This document shows, piece by piece, positions 1-5,670 of a stretch of DNA of 6,628 nt. Position numbers and translations under genes: made by a program. Source of the stretch: Solirubrobacterales bacterium (GTDB lineage Bacteria; Actinomycetota; Thermoleophilia; Solirubrobacterales; Solirubrobacteraceae); assembly GCA_003157595.1 (NCBI GenBank), contig PMKB01000095.1:7175-13802 (forward strand), in the 5' to 3' direction. Every line of letters begins with the position of its first letter. Positions within the stretch are counted from its first letter, which is position 1. The notes under the pieces were generated by a model. It was not told where the DNA came from and ran no database searches. It saw nothing but the letters and a program-made list of their open reading frames with translations.

Positions 1-234
1 ATCATCAGCCCTCCACCAAGTGGAAAGTCAAGCGCGATCGCTTCACCAACAAAGCGTGCACCGCCACCGCGTGTTCCGTTCACGCGCTAACCAGCGTCTG
101 GATGGATCGCGCGTGGCGGCTACTGCATCGGACGACCAGCAGGCGCTCCGCTCCGGCCGGATCAGGCGCCCGCAAACGCGTGCCAAAGCGAGCGTCAAGA
201 GAGTGCTCCCTTTCGCGCCAAGCGGCAGGCCTGA
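1..234. other. Left-edge segment with no recognisable gene
   Basis: This stretch lies downstream of the SDR gene, which ends at 235 on the minus strand. The plus-strand frame starting at base 3 stays open from the window edge to a TGA at 261-263. Its first 40 or so codons mostly end in G or C, so it could be the 3' end of a gene cut by the edge. The peptide (it contains KWKVKRDRFTNK) matches no family I recognise and has no domain motif. A second open plus-strand frame has no ribosome binding site and an unconvincing composition. I see no RNA gene, terminator with a T-run, or repeat here. Confidence 0.2.
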
Positions 235-984
235 TCACATTCGCAGGTAGGACGCGCCGTTGATGTCGAGGACTGTGCCGCTGGCCATCGCGGCTTGTGG
301 CGAGGCTAGGTACAAGACGGCGGCCGCTATCTCTTCGGGCGTCGCGAGGCGACCGAGCGGGCTTTCTGCACGGCGTTGTGCACCGCGTTCTCCCGCGAGG
401 TTCTCAGCAGCCATGTCGGTGTCGACGAGCGCTGGCGCGACCGAGGTAACGGAGATCCCGTACGGTCCAAGCGCCCGCGCAAGGGATTGGCCAAGCGCGA
501 CGAGCCCTGCCTTGCTCGCCCCGTAGGCGGGTTGTTTCGGTTCGCCACGGAATGCCCCGCGCGAGGAGATGTTGACGATGCTGCCGCCGCCGGTCCGAAT
601 CATGTGCTGCGCGGCGCACCACGAGGCATTCGCCGCGCCGACAAGGTTCACGTCGATCGTCAACCGCCAGGCGTGCTGCCACTCCTCGTAGGTGGTCTCG
701 GCGACGGGATGAGGCCGGAAGACGCCCGCGTTGTTTACGAGCACGTCCAGACCCCCGAGTCCGTCAGCGGCCGCGTCGACCATCCGCTTGACGGCTGCCG
801 CATCAGCGAGATCCGCGCCGACGACGATGTGCCCGTTGCCCGGCAGCGAGCCCGCGACCTCCTCGGCCATCGCCGCACTACTCCCGAAGTGGACACCGAT
901 CCGATCACCGGCCGACGCGAACGCGCGTGCAATCGCGGCGCCGATCCCGCGCGAGGCCCCGGTGACAAGGACCGCTCGACTCAT
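235..984 (-). CDS. Short-chain dehydrogenase/reductase (SDR) family oxidoreductase
   Basis: This encodes a 249-residue classical SDR, a soluble NAD(P)(H)-dependent oxidoreductase with a Rossmann fold. Visible motifs are the cofactor-binding TGASRGIG at residues 8-15, an Asp after the third strand (D58), NNAG at 84-87, and the full catalytic tetrad N113, S141, Y154 and K158 (YGASK). The length is typical for the family. After strand six the usual PG is PA (SVAPALVDTDM), a tolerated variant. The ending, DINGASYLRM, is the normal SDR C-terminus. The ATG at 984 is chosen because the Rossmann fold begins directly after it. The longer in-frame version, starting at 1206, adds 74 Arg- and Pro-rich residues unlike any SDR. 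GAGAGG sits directly against the ATG, too close for a standard ribosome binding site. The substrate cannot be told from sequence; 3-oxoacyl-ACP reductase-like and sugar or alcohol dehydrogenases share these motifs. No pathway genes are adjacent. Confidence 0.93.
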   Translation of the reverse strand: MSRAVLVTGASRGIGAAIARAFASAGDRIGVHFGSSAAMAEEVAGSLPGNGHIVVGADLADAAAVKRMVDAAADGLGGLDVLVNNAGVFRPHPVAETTYEEWQHAWRLTIDVNLVGAANASWCAAQHMIRTGGGSIVNISSRGAFRGEPKQPAYGASKAGLVALGQSLARALGPYGISVTSVAPALVDTDMAAENLAGERGAQRRAESPLGRLATPEEIAAAVLYLASPQAAMASGTVLDINGASYLRM

Positions 985-993
985 CCTCTCGCC

Positions 994-999
994 ATCGTA
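994..999 (-). promoter_or_regulatory. Possible -10 element of the SDR gene
   Basis: On the minus strand TACGAT fits the TAnnnT form of a sigma-70-type -10 box. It ends nine bases before the SDR ATG at 984, so transcription would start at or within a few bases of the start codon. That suggests a leaderless or nearly leaderless mRNA, which is common in actinobacteria and would explain the lack of a properly spaced ribosome binding site. No convincing -35 box lies 16-18 bases upstream. This is a weak motif call. Confidence 0.25.
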
Positions 1000-1062
1000 T
1001 GCCAGCCGGAGTGTCGCTCCCGCGCGTGATTGCGACAGCGGCCGGCGAGCGCGCGTTTGCGA

Positions 1063-1246
1063 GTGCGGGAGGCGTGCCCTGCCTGCGGTAAGGGCACCGT
1101 GCGGTCGCCGCGGGGGATAGCCGGGCAAGTTGGAGCGCCTTGCTCGCTGCGCCGGCTGTGGCGCCACACCACGATCACGGAGCCAAGACGACTTAGACCA
1201 CGACAACCGAGACGAGACGACAAGACGACGATCAAGTGACGACTAA
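1063..1246 (+). pseudogene. Possible frameshifted zinc-ribbon relic
   Basis: Two halves of a C-x2-C ... C-x2-C zinc ribbon lie in adjacent plus-strand frames. The frame through 1063 (GTG) reads EACPACGKGTVRSPRGIAG to about 1125. The frame beginning after the TAG at 1118-1120 reads GKLERLARCAGCGATPR and ends at TAA 1244-1246. Joining them with one shift near 1118-1127 gives CPACG and CAGCG knuckles about 25 residues apart, a usual ribbon spacing. Third positions in both halves are mostly G or C up to about 1165; after that the sequence becomes low-complexity. There is no ribosome binding site. It could be a decayed small regulatory or metal-binding protein, a base-call error, or chance in GC-rich DNA, where CxxC is frequent. 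I infer a relic, with low certainty. Confidence 0.2.
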
Positions 1247-1345
1247 ACGATCAGGACCAAGAAAAGGAGGACAACGACTCAGACGACCAAGACCAAGACG
1301 AAGACCAAGAACAAGATCAAGACGACGCGAGCAGCAACAACGACA
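1181..1345. repeat. Low-complexity, T-poor tract with CAAGAN hexamer array
   Basis: The plus strand of these 165 bases holds only about eight T and is built from short words such as GACGAC, CAAGAC and GACCAA. The clearest part is 1288-1323, six head-to-tail hexamers: CAAGAC, CAAGAC, GAAGAC, CAAGAA, CAAGAT, CAAGAC. Composition differs sharply from the flanking genes, with high A and strong strand asymmetry. One plus frame across it would give a very acidic peptide rich in Asp, Gln and Glu, but it has no start codon after the TGA at 1237-1239. Another frame, starting at GTG 1236, gives Arg-rich low-complexity sequence. I do not call either as a gene. The tract lies in the 500-base gap between the SDR and HicB-like genes. 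Confidence 0.6.
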
Positions 1346-1373
1346 ATGCAAACCAGATGCGAGCATCACAGTA

Positions 1374-1405
1374 TCACCTAAGGTGACGTGGTATACGACG
1401 TATAC
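1374..1405. repeat. Two adjacent palindromes, operator-like
   Basis: TCACCTAAGGTGA (1374-1386) is a perfect inverted repeat with 6-bp arms around one central base. Four bases later GTATACGACGTATAC (1391-1405) is a perfect inverted repeat with 7-bp arms around one central base. The second site also reads as a tandem duplication of GTATACGAC (1391-1399 and 1400-1408). The centres (1380 and 1398) are 18 bp apart, under two helical turns. The pair lies about 80 bases beyond the 3' end of the HicB-like gene with no start codon of a convincing gene nearby. Such odd-centred palindromes of 13-15 bp resemble binding sites of dimeric repressors; the cognate protein is unknown. Confidence 0.5.
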
Positions 1406-1485
1406 GACAGCAACCGTAGGCGGCGGTCGTCGCTCTGGCAGCCGACGCGGCTCGAACGCGGAGATTTTCAGCCGACCTGGCCCGG

Positions 1486-1683
1486 CTACGCGGTGACGGC
1501 TAGCTTGAGCTCGGAGAGCTCGGTGGCGCTGTTCTCGCCGTCGCCGAGGTGGAGCGCGACGGCTTCCTTCAAGCCATCGAGCAGCTCATCGACGCTGTCG
1601 CCCGAAGCAAAGACGCCGGGCAGCTCGAGCACCGCGGCCCAGTAAGTGCCGGCTTCGTGGTGGATGCGGGCCGTGTATTCCAT
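1486..1683 (-). CDS. HicB-like (UPF0150-type) antitoxin-family protein
   Basis: This 65-residue protein has the compact HicB-like fold pattern. It opens with a strand (MEYTARIHHE), then YWAAVLELPGVFASGDSVDEL at residues 14-33, matching the family's 'aspartate/glutamate-leucine-proline-glycine ... GD[ST]..E' core, then a helix (34-46, LLDGLKEAVALHL). In HicAB toxin-antitoxin pairs, HicB neutralises the mRNA-cleaving toxin HicA, and many HicB proteins carry an added C-terminal helix-turn-helix or ribbon-helix-helix. That extension is missing here: the protein stops soon after the core. No HicA-like gene (a small double-stranded RNA-binding-fold protein with a catalytic His) follows on the minus strand, and the upstream side is the divergent Fic gene, so it looks like an orphan. 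The ATG at 1683 fits the family start; the preceding GGATAAACG gives only a poor ribosome binding site. It may be an antitoxin that lost its partner, or a stand-alone protein of unknown role. Confidence 0.8.
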   Translation of the reverse strand: MEYTARIHHEAGTYWAAVLELPGVFASGDSVDELLDGLKEAVALHLGDGENSATELSELKLAVTA

Positions 1684-1686
1684 CGT

Positions 1687-1730
1687 TTATCCGACAACAA
1701 GGATTCCGTGTATTGAAGGTTGTAGGATAA
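1687..1730. promoter_or_regulatory. Inverted repeat in the hicB-like/fic divergent spacer
   Basis: TTATCCGACAAC (1687-1698) and GTTGTAGGATAA (1719-1730) are inverted copies matching at 11 of 12 positions, 20 bases apart. Each copy reads GTTGTnGGATAA toward its own gene, the left one toward the HicB-like gene and the right one toward the Fic gene. The right copy contains TAGGAT (1723-1728), a plausible -10 box about 22 bases before the Fic ATG. The left copy contains TCGGAT, a weaker match. A smaller dyad, AAGGTT (1716-1721) with AACCTT (1729-1734), overlaps the right copy. A further half-site, AAAGGTTATTC (1755-1765), lies inside the start of the Fic gene and matches the reverse complement of 1725-1735 at 10 of 11 bases. 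The symmetry suggests joint control of both genes. Confidence 0.5.
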
Positions 1731-1738
1731 CCTTTCGC

Positions 1739-1745
1739 AAGGAGG
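1739..1745 (+). promoter_or_regulatory. Ribosome binding site of the Fic gene
   Basis: AAGGAGG, a near-perfect Shine-Dalgarno sequence, ends four bases before the ATG at 1750. It is the strongest ribosome binding site in the window and fixes the Fic start. If the -10 box at 1723-1728 is right, the untranslated leader would be only about 15 bases. Confidence 0.8.
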
Positions 1746-1749
1746 CTCC

Positions 1750-3009
1750 ATGTCAAAGGTTATTCGCCGTCGCTGGACCCGCGACCTTGCTGGCCAGACG
1801 AAGGCAGACCGTCGCTCGTGCGATTACCAAGCCTACGTCCCTGATCTTCTCGCTGGGCGCAGCTTTGGACTCGACGGTGATGTCGCGGCCGATGTCGCCG
1901 AGGCCGAAGCAGCGCTCGCTCGGCTGAACGTGGAGGCGTCGGCGTTGATCGACACCGAGGCGCTCGCACGTATCTTGCTTCGCGCCGAGGCGGTCGCCTC
2001 ATCTCGGATAGAGGGCCTCGACATCGGGGCGCGGCGGCTGCTACACGCCGAGGTCGTTCGTGGGCTCGATGACGCGCCGTCGGACGTCACGGCGACCGAG
2101 GTGCTTGGCAACATCGACGCGATCGTCTTTGGGATCGAGCAGGTCGGCGCGGGTGACGCGATCGCCCTGGAGCTGCTGCTCGAGATCCACCAGCGGCTGT
2201 CCACCGGGACGCGCGTCGAGTCGTACGGTGGCAGGTTCCGACAGGAGCAGAACTGGATCGGTGGAAGCTCCCACAACCCCTGCTCCGCGGCGTACGTGCC
2301 GCCTCCGTGCGAGTTCGTCGAGGATCTCATGGCTGACCTCTGCTCGTTCTGCAACACCGAGGACCTTCCAGGCGTTGTGCAGGCGGCGGTCGCGCATGCG
2401 CAGTTCGAGACGATCCATCCGTTCGTGGACGGCAACGGGCGCACCGGCAGAGCGTTGATCCAGCTCGTCCTGCGCCGCAGGGGACTCGCCACTCGCGTCC
2501 TCCCACCCGTCTCGTTGATCCTCGCCACGTGGGCCAAGGACTACGTCAACGCGCTCGCGGGCACGCGCTATCGGGGGCCTGCGACCTCGAAAAACGCACA
2601 CGAGGCGACCAACCGCTGGATCGCCCAGTTCGCGGCGGCCTGCACGCGGGCTGTGGCTGACGCCACGGTGTTCGAGCAACGCGCGCGGGACATCGGGACA
2701 GCGTGGCGCACGCGAATCGGCTCAGTGCGCCGCAGCTCGGCCGCTGACCTGCTGCTCCGCGCTCTCCCTGGAGCTCCGGTGGTGACGGTTCCGAGCGCGG
2801 CCACGCTCATCGGACGCTCCTTCACGGCGGCCAACAACGCCGTGGCGCAACTCGTCACAGCAGGAGTACTGCGACAGGTCAACGTCGGCCGACGCAACCG
2901 GGCCTACGAGGCGCCCGAGATCATCGCCGCGTTCACCGACCTGGAACGCCAACTCGCAAGCCCCGAAAGAGACACGCGCACAAGCAAGCCCGCTCGCCCC
3001 GTCCCGTAG
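1750..3009 (+). CDS. Fic/DOC-family protein with inhibitory helix and C-terminal winged helix
   Basis: This 419-residue cytosolic protein is probably a Fic AMP-transferase, which moves AMP from ATP to hydroxyl side chains of target proteins. The catalytic motif is complete: HPFVDGNGRTGR at residues 223-234, with catalytic H223, metal-binding D227, N229, and the two arginines R231 and R234. The inhibitory motif (S/T)xxxE(G/N) is present N-terminally as SSRIEG, 84-89. E88 would bind R234 and keep the enzyme off, making this a class II self-inhibited Fic. The Fic_N-type region covers about 20-110. The substrate flap (about 161-190: GRFRQEQNWIGG, then YVPPP) is well conserved. Residues about 345-390 look like a winged helix-turn-helix (SAATLIGRSFTAANNAVAQL, then GVLRQVNVGRRNRAYEA), and the last 20 residues are a polar tail. 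Length and order fit the Fic_N-Fic-wHTH group. It starts 66 bases from the divergent HicB-like gene and converges on an integrase remnant. The target is unknown; auto-regulation through the winged helix is inference. Confidence 0.93.
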   Translation: MSKVIRRRWTRDLAGQTKADRRSCDYQAYVPDLLAGRSFGLDGDVAADVAEAEAALARLNVEASALIDTEALARILLRAEAVASSRIEGLDIGARRLLHAEVVRGLDDAPSDVTATEVLGNIDAIVFGIEQVGAGDAIALELLLEIHQRLSTGTRVESYGGRFRQEQNWIGGSSHNPCSAAYVPPPCEFVEDLMADLCSFCNTEDLPGVVQAAVAHAQFETIHPFVDGNGRTGRALIQLVLRRRGLATRVLPPVSLILATWAKDYVNALAGTRYRGPATSKNAHEATNRWIAQFAAACTRAVADATVFEQRARDIGTAWRTRIGSVRRSSAADLLLRALPGAPVVTVPSAATLIGRSFTAANNAVAQLVTAGVLRQVNVGRRNRAYEAPEIIAAFTDLERQLASPERDTRTSKPARPVP

Positions 3010-3021
3010 CGCCGCTGAGGA

Positions 3022-3450
3022 TTACCGCGACCCGTCACCGACCGGAGCGACCGAGCCGGCGAATGCTCGGTTGAGGATCTCGACATCCTGGGGCCGAGAC
3101 TTCGCGTGCAGGTAGCGCTCGGTCGTGCTCATCCGCGAGTGCCCGAGGAACGCCTGCACGAAGTGCGCCCCGGCTTCGCGAGCGACGAGCGACCCGGCGG
3201 CGTGGCGCAGGGCGTGGAAGCGCAGTGCGCGCAGGCCAGCCGCGTCACGCGCGCGCGTGTAGCGGCGACGCACGGCTGAGCGGTCCAGCCGCCGGCCGAG
3301 CCGTGAGCAGAACACGTAGTCGTCACGCTCGGTGTAGTCGCCGCGATCGGCGAGCCGCGCCAGCGCGGTGGCGGTCGCGTCGGCCAACGGGAGGGATCTG
3401 GCCTGTCGGCTCTTGGTCGGCCCCTCGACGCCGGCGCTGACCGCGCGGTA
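3022..3450 (-). pseudogene. Tyrosine recombinase/phage integrase, C-terminal fragment
   Basis: This is the C-terminal catalytic half of a tyrosine recombinase, the enzyme class that integrates and excises phages and mobile elements. From the TTG at 3387 it would give 121 residues containing HALRH (H58 and R61, the HxxR box), LGHSRMSTTERYLH (H83 and the nucleophile Y92), and the family's usual tail. Family-like sequence continues upstream in the same frame to about 3450 (AVSAGVEGPTKSRQARSLPL), including the beta-hairpin lysine at 3412-3414. There it ends at a run of seven G (3453-3459). I looked for the first catalytic arginine (LRxGE box) and the N-terminal arm-binding and SAM-like domains upstream in all three minus frames and found none. 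The frame itself stays open to 3648 but codes for nothing like an integrase. It lacks one catalytic Arg and more than half of the protein, so it is almost certainly inactive. It marks an old mobile-element boundary. Confidence 0.85.
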
Positions 3451-3652
3451 ATGGGGGGGCCTCGCGTCGTTGCCGGTCTGTTGGCTGCTCGGAGTCTGGC
3501 GGTGCTTGAGATGTCGTCGGTTGGACGTGGCGAGCGGGTCGGGCTCAGCACCCGAAATCCGCGTGACGTAGGCGCCCGCCGCCTGGTAGGCCGACGTATG
3601 ACGGGGGCGGGCGGAGTTCCAGGTCGAGTGTTGAGGCGCCGATGGTCACTGC
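3451..3652. other. Junction region between integrase remnant and the c-di-GMP gene
   Basis: Nothing convincing is encoded here. A minus-strand frame in register with the integrase fragment is open, and a plus-strand frame is open from ATG 3451 through the start of the next gene. Neither peptide resembles a known family, and long open frames by chance are common at this G+C content. A short dyad, TCGGG (3539-3543) with CCCGA (3551-3555), could form a 5-bp hairpin with a 7-base loop, with no T-run after it. The promoter of the downstream gene should lie here, but I see no clear -35/-10 pair. Confidence 0.4.
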
Positions 3653-5509
3653 ATGACGATTCGAGCCGACTCTGACGGCGTGGTCACGGGACGCGCCCTT
3701 GCTGGCCGCGAGCCCTCGGAGCAGAGGAAGCCGGCCGCGGTCTTTGATGGCGAGCGTTTGGCCGCGCTGCGGGATACGGCGCTGCTCGAGGGCGAGCCTG
3801 ACGACGCGTTCGCGCGTTTGAATCGGATCGCGGTGGAGCTACTCGGCGTACCGGTGTCGCTCGTGTCGCTCGTCGATGAGGATCGCCAGTTCTTCGCGGG
3901 TCAGGTCGGGCTCCCCGAGCCGTGGGCGTCTTTTCGCGAGACACCGCTATCGCACTCCTTCTGTCAGCACGTCGTCAACAGTGGTGAGCCGCTCGTGATT
4001 GACGACGCTCGGTCCGATCCACTGGTGTCCGGTAACTTGGCTATTCGCGACCTGGGCGTGGCCGCCTACGCGGGGATGCCGTTGCGGATGCGCGACGGCA
4101 ACGTTCTGGGCTCGTTCTGCGCGATCGACGCAAGCCCGCGTCACTGGAGTGAGCGGGACCTGCGGATCCTCGGCGACCTGGCAAGCACGGCCGCGGACTT
4201 GATCGAGCTCCACCGCGTCCAGCGGCTGCCCCTGCATGATCCCTTGACTGGCCTGCCTGACCGGGCTTTGTTCGCTGAGCTGGTCGCGCAGTCTGTCATG
4301 CGTGCCGGGCGCAGCGGCGAATGCGCTGCGGTCCTCGCACTCGGCATCGACGGCTTTCGCCTGATCAACGAGGCACTCGGCCACACTGGTGGCGACAAGG
4401 TGCTCGTGTCGGTCGGACAGCGTCTGACCGCGGCGCTACGGGGCGGCGACGCCGTCTGCCGAGTCGGCGGCGACGAGTTCCTCGTGCTCTGCGAGTCAGC
4501 TCGCGACGAGGCGGACGCGCTGGCTGTGGCCGGGCGCCTGCGCGAAGCCGTGACCGTCGACCCCATCGACGTTGAGGGCCGTGACCAGCCAATCGCCGCA
4601 ACGATCGGGGTGGCCTGCACAACCTCGCAGGTTGAACCCGCTGAGCTGATCGACGCTGCTCTGGTCGGCCTGCACCAGGCAAAGGCGGGTGCACACGCGT
4701 GTGAACGGGTGGATCCCGCGCGCCGGGCACGCGCAGACAAGCGGCTGCGACTGCGCAGCGACATCGCGGGCGCGCACGAGCGCGGCGAGCTCCACCTCGC
4801 CTATCAGCCAATCATGCAACTGAGCACCGGGCAGCCAACGGGCGTTGAAGCATTACTACGCTGGCAGCACCCCGACCTGGGACTCATACCTCCCAATGAG
4901 TTCATTCCCGCCGCCGAGAAGTCAGGCGCCGTCGTCGCCTTGGGCGAGTGGGTGCTGCGCCAAGCCTGCTCTGACCTTCTGATCTGGAGGCGGCGCTGGC
5001 CCGAGCGCAACCTCACGGTCGCCGTGAATGTGGCACCCGTCCAAATGGGAACAGCCAATTTCGTCGATGTCGTGTCATCAACGCTCGACGACCTCGGCAT
5101 GTCGCCGTCGGCCCTGACCCTGGAGATCACCGAACGCACCTTGCTCCACGACGGCGAGAATCACCACCGAACCATGGATGGCCTACGAGCACTCGGCATC
5201 CGCTTCGCGCTCGATGATTTCGGCACCGGCTACTCCGCGCTCAGCTACCTGACCCGTTTCCCAATCGATACCGTCAAGATCGACCGCACGTTCGTCGACG
5301 CGATGACCACTGACCCGCGCGCGACCAGGCTCGTCGAAGGCATACTCGCCATGACCAGCGGCCTCGGCCTACAAGCAGTCGCCGAAGGCATCGAGAGCAA
5401 AGAACAACTTGACGCGCTCACCGGCATGGGATGCCAATTTGGACAGGGATACTTACTCGGCCGGCCCGCCTCCGCCACCGCCATCACAGAACAACTCGCG
5501 CGCAACTGA
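3653..5509 (+). CDS. GAF-GGDEF-EAL cyclic-di-GMP signalling protein
   Basis: This 618-residue protein has no signal peptide or membrane helix and should be cytosolic. Domains in order are a GAF sensor (about 50-187, with SLVDEDRQFFAGQVGLP and the LSHSFCQHVV segment), GGDEF (about 195-350) and EAL (about 365-610). The GGDEF motif is intact (272-276), with metal-site D233, guanine-contacting N239 and a canonical inhibitory I-site RxxD (R263-D266) five residues before it. The later AD.A.Y.AK signature is eroded (LVGLHQAK), although K344 remains. The EAL domain keeps E399 (EALLRW), N459, E491 (LEITE), D521-D522 (DDFGTGYS), K542 (KIDR), E578 and QFGQGY, so phosphodiesterase activity is likely. It could synthesise c-di-GMP from GTP, hydrolyse it to pGpG, or do both depending on the GAF ligand. 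ATG 3653 is the first start after an in-frame stop at 3632-3634, but no good ribosome binding site precedes it. Homology begins near residue 33, so a slightly later start is possible. Confidence 0.95.
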   Translation: MTIRADSDGVVTGRALAGREPSEQRKPAAVFDGERLAALRDTALLEGEPDDAFARLNRIAVELLGVPVSLVSLVDEDRQFFAGQVGLPEPWASFRETPLSHSFCQHVVNSGEPLVIDDARSDPLVSGNLAIRDLGVAAYAGMPLRMRDGNVLGSFCAIDASPRHWSERDLRILGDLASTAADLIELHRVQRLPLHDPLTGLPDRALFAELVAQSVMRAGRSGECAAVLALGIDGFRLINEALGHTGGDKVLVSVGQRLTAALRGGDAVCRVGGDEFLVLCESARDEADALAVAGRLREAVTVDPIDVEGRDQPIAATIGVACTTSQVEPAELIDAALVGLHQAKAGAHACERVDPARRARADKRLRLRSDIAGAHERGELHLAYQPIMQLSTGQPTGVEALLRWQHPDLGLIPPNEFIPAAEKSGAVVALGEWVLRQACSDLLIWRRRWPERNLTVAVNVAPVQMGTANFVDVVSSTLDDLGMSPSALTLEITERTLLHDGENHHRTMDGLRALGIRFALDDFGTGYSALSYLTRFPIDTVKIDRTFVDAMTTDPRATRLVEGILAMTSGLGLQAVAEGIESKEQLDALTGMGCQFGQGYLLGRPASATAITEQLARN

Positions 5510-5549
5510 TCCAGCCCAACCAGTCCCGCGAAACCAACCAAATGGGCTC

Positions 5550-5562
5550 CACCGGTTCGGTG
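5550..5562 (+). other. Small hairpin after the c-di-GMP gene
   Basis: CACCG, a GTT loop and CGGTG form a perfect 5-bp stem about 40 bases past the stop at 5509. There is no T-run after it, so it is at best a weak or factor-assisted transcript end. Two copies of CCAACCA (5516-5522 and 5534-5540) lie between the stop codon and the hairpin. Confidence 0.2.
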
Positions 5563-5628
5563 AACACGGATCGCTGATCGACGATATCTACTGACCACGC
5601 GACGCGTTGTCCCTTGGCGCGACGAGCC

Positions 5629-5642
5629 GCACGCGCGCGTGC
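5629..5642. promoter_or_regulatory. 14-bp palindrome over the expected -35 region
   Basis: GCACGCGCGCGTGC is a perfect 14-bp palindrome. Outer dyad arms AGCCG (5625-5629) and CGGCT (5646-5650) flank it with a four-base offset. It overlaps the place where the -35 box of the metallopeptidase promoter would sit (about 5635-5640). It may be an operator, or a hairpin ending the upstream transcript. Alternating GC is common in this genome, so chance cannot be excluded. Confidence 0.25.
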
Positions 5643-5657
5643 CGACGGCTTGCGGGA

Positions 5658-5663
5658 TAGGCT
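5658..5663 (+). promoter_or_regulatory. Possible -10 element before the metallopeptidase gene
   Basis: TAGGCT fits the TAnnnT -10 form and ends seven bases before the GTG codons at 5671 and 5674. That spacing is expected for a leaderless transcript beginning at a GTG. No clear -35 hexamer is visible; a palindrome occupies that position. Confidence 0.35.
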
Positions 5664-5670
5664 ACGGCCC

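Noticed and set aside
985..1206. N-terminal extension of the SDR gene by 74 residues
   Set aside because: The added peptide is Arg/Pro-rich and unlike SDR proteins, and the Rossmann fold starts right after the ATG at 984.
1438..1465. tRNA T-arm-like sequence on the minus strand (CGCG-TTCGAGC-CGCG)
   Set aside because: It has a four-base stem with a T-loop-like heptamer, but no acceptor stem, anticodon arm or CCA context. Chance is likely in this composition.
1236..1496. Plus-strand frame from GTG 1236
   Set aside because: It runs through the low-complexity tract, gives an Arg-rich peptide without a domain and has no ribosome binding site at a sensible distance.
1388..1645. Plus-strand frame over the palindromes and the HicB-like gene
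   Set aside because: More than half of it is antisense to the clear HicB-like gene, and its unique part only decodes the tandem 9-mer and nearby sequence without a known motif.
3451..3675. Plus-strand frame overlapping the start of the c-di-GMP gene
   Set aside because: There is no recognisable motif or ribosome binding site, and it overlaps the start of a well-supported gene in another frame.
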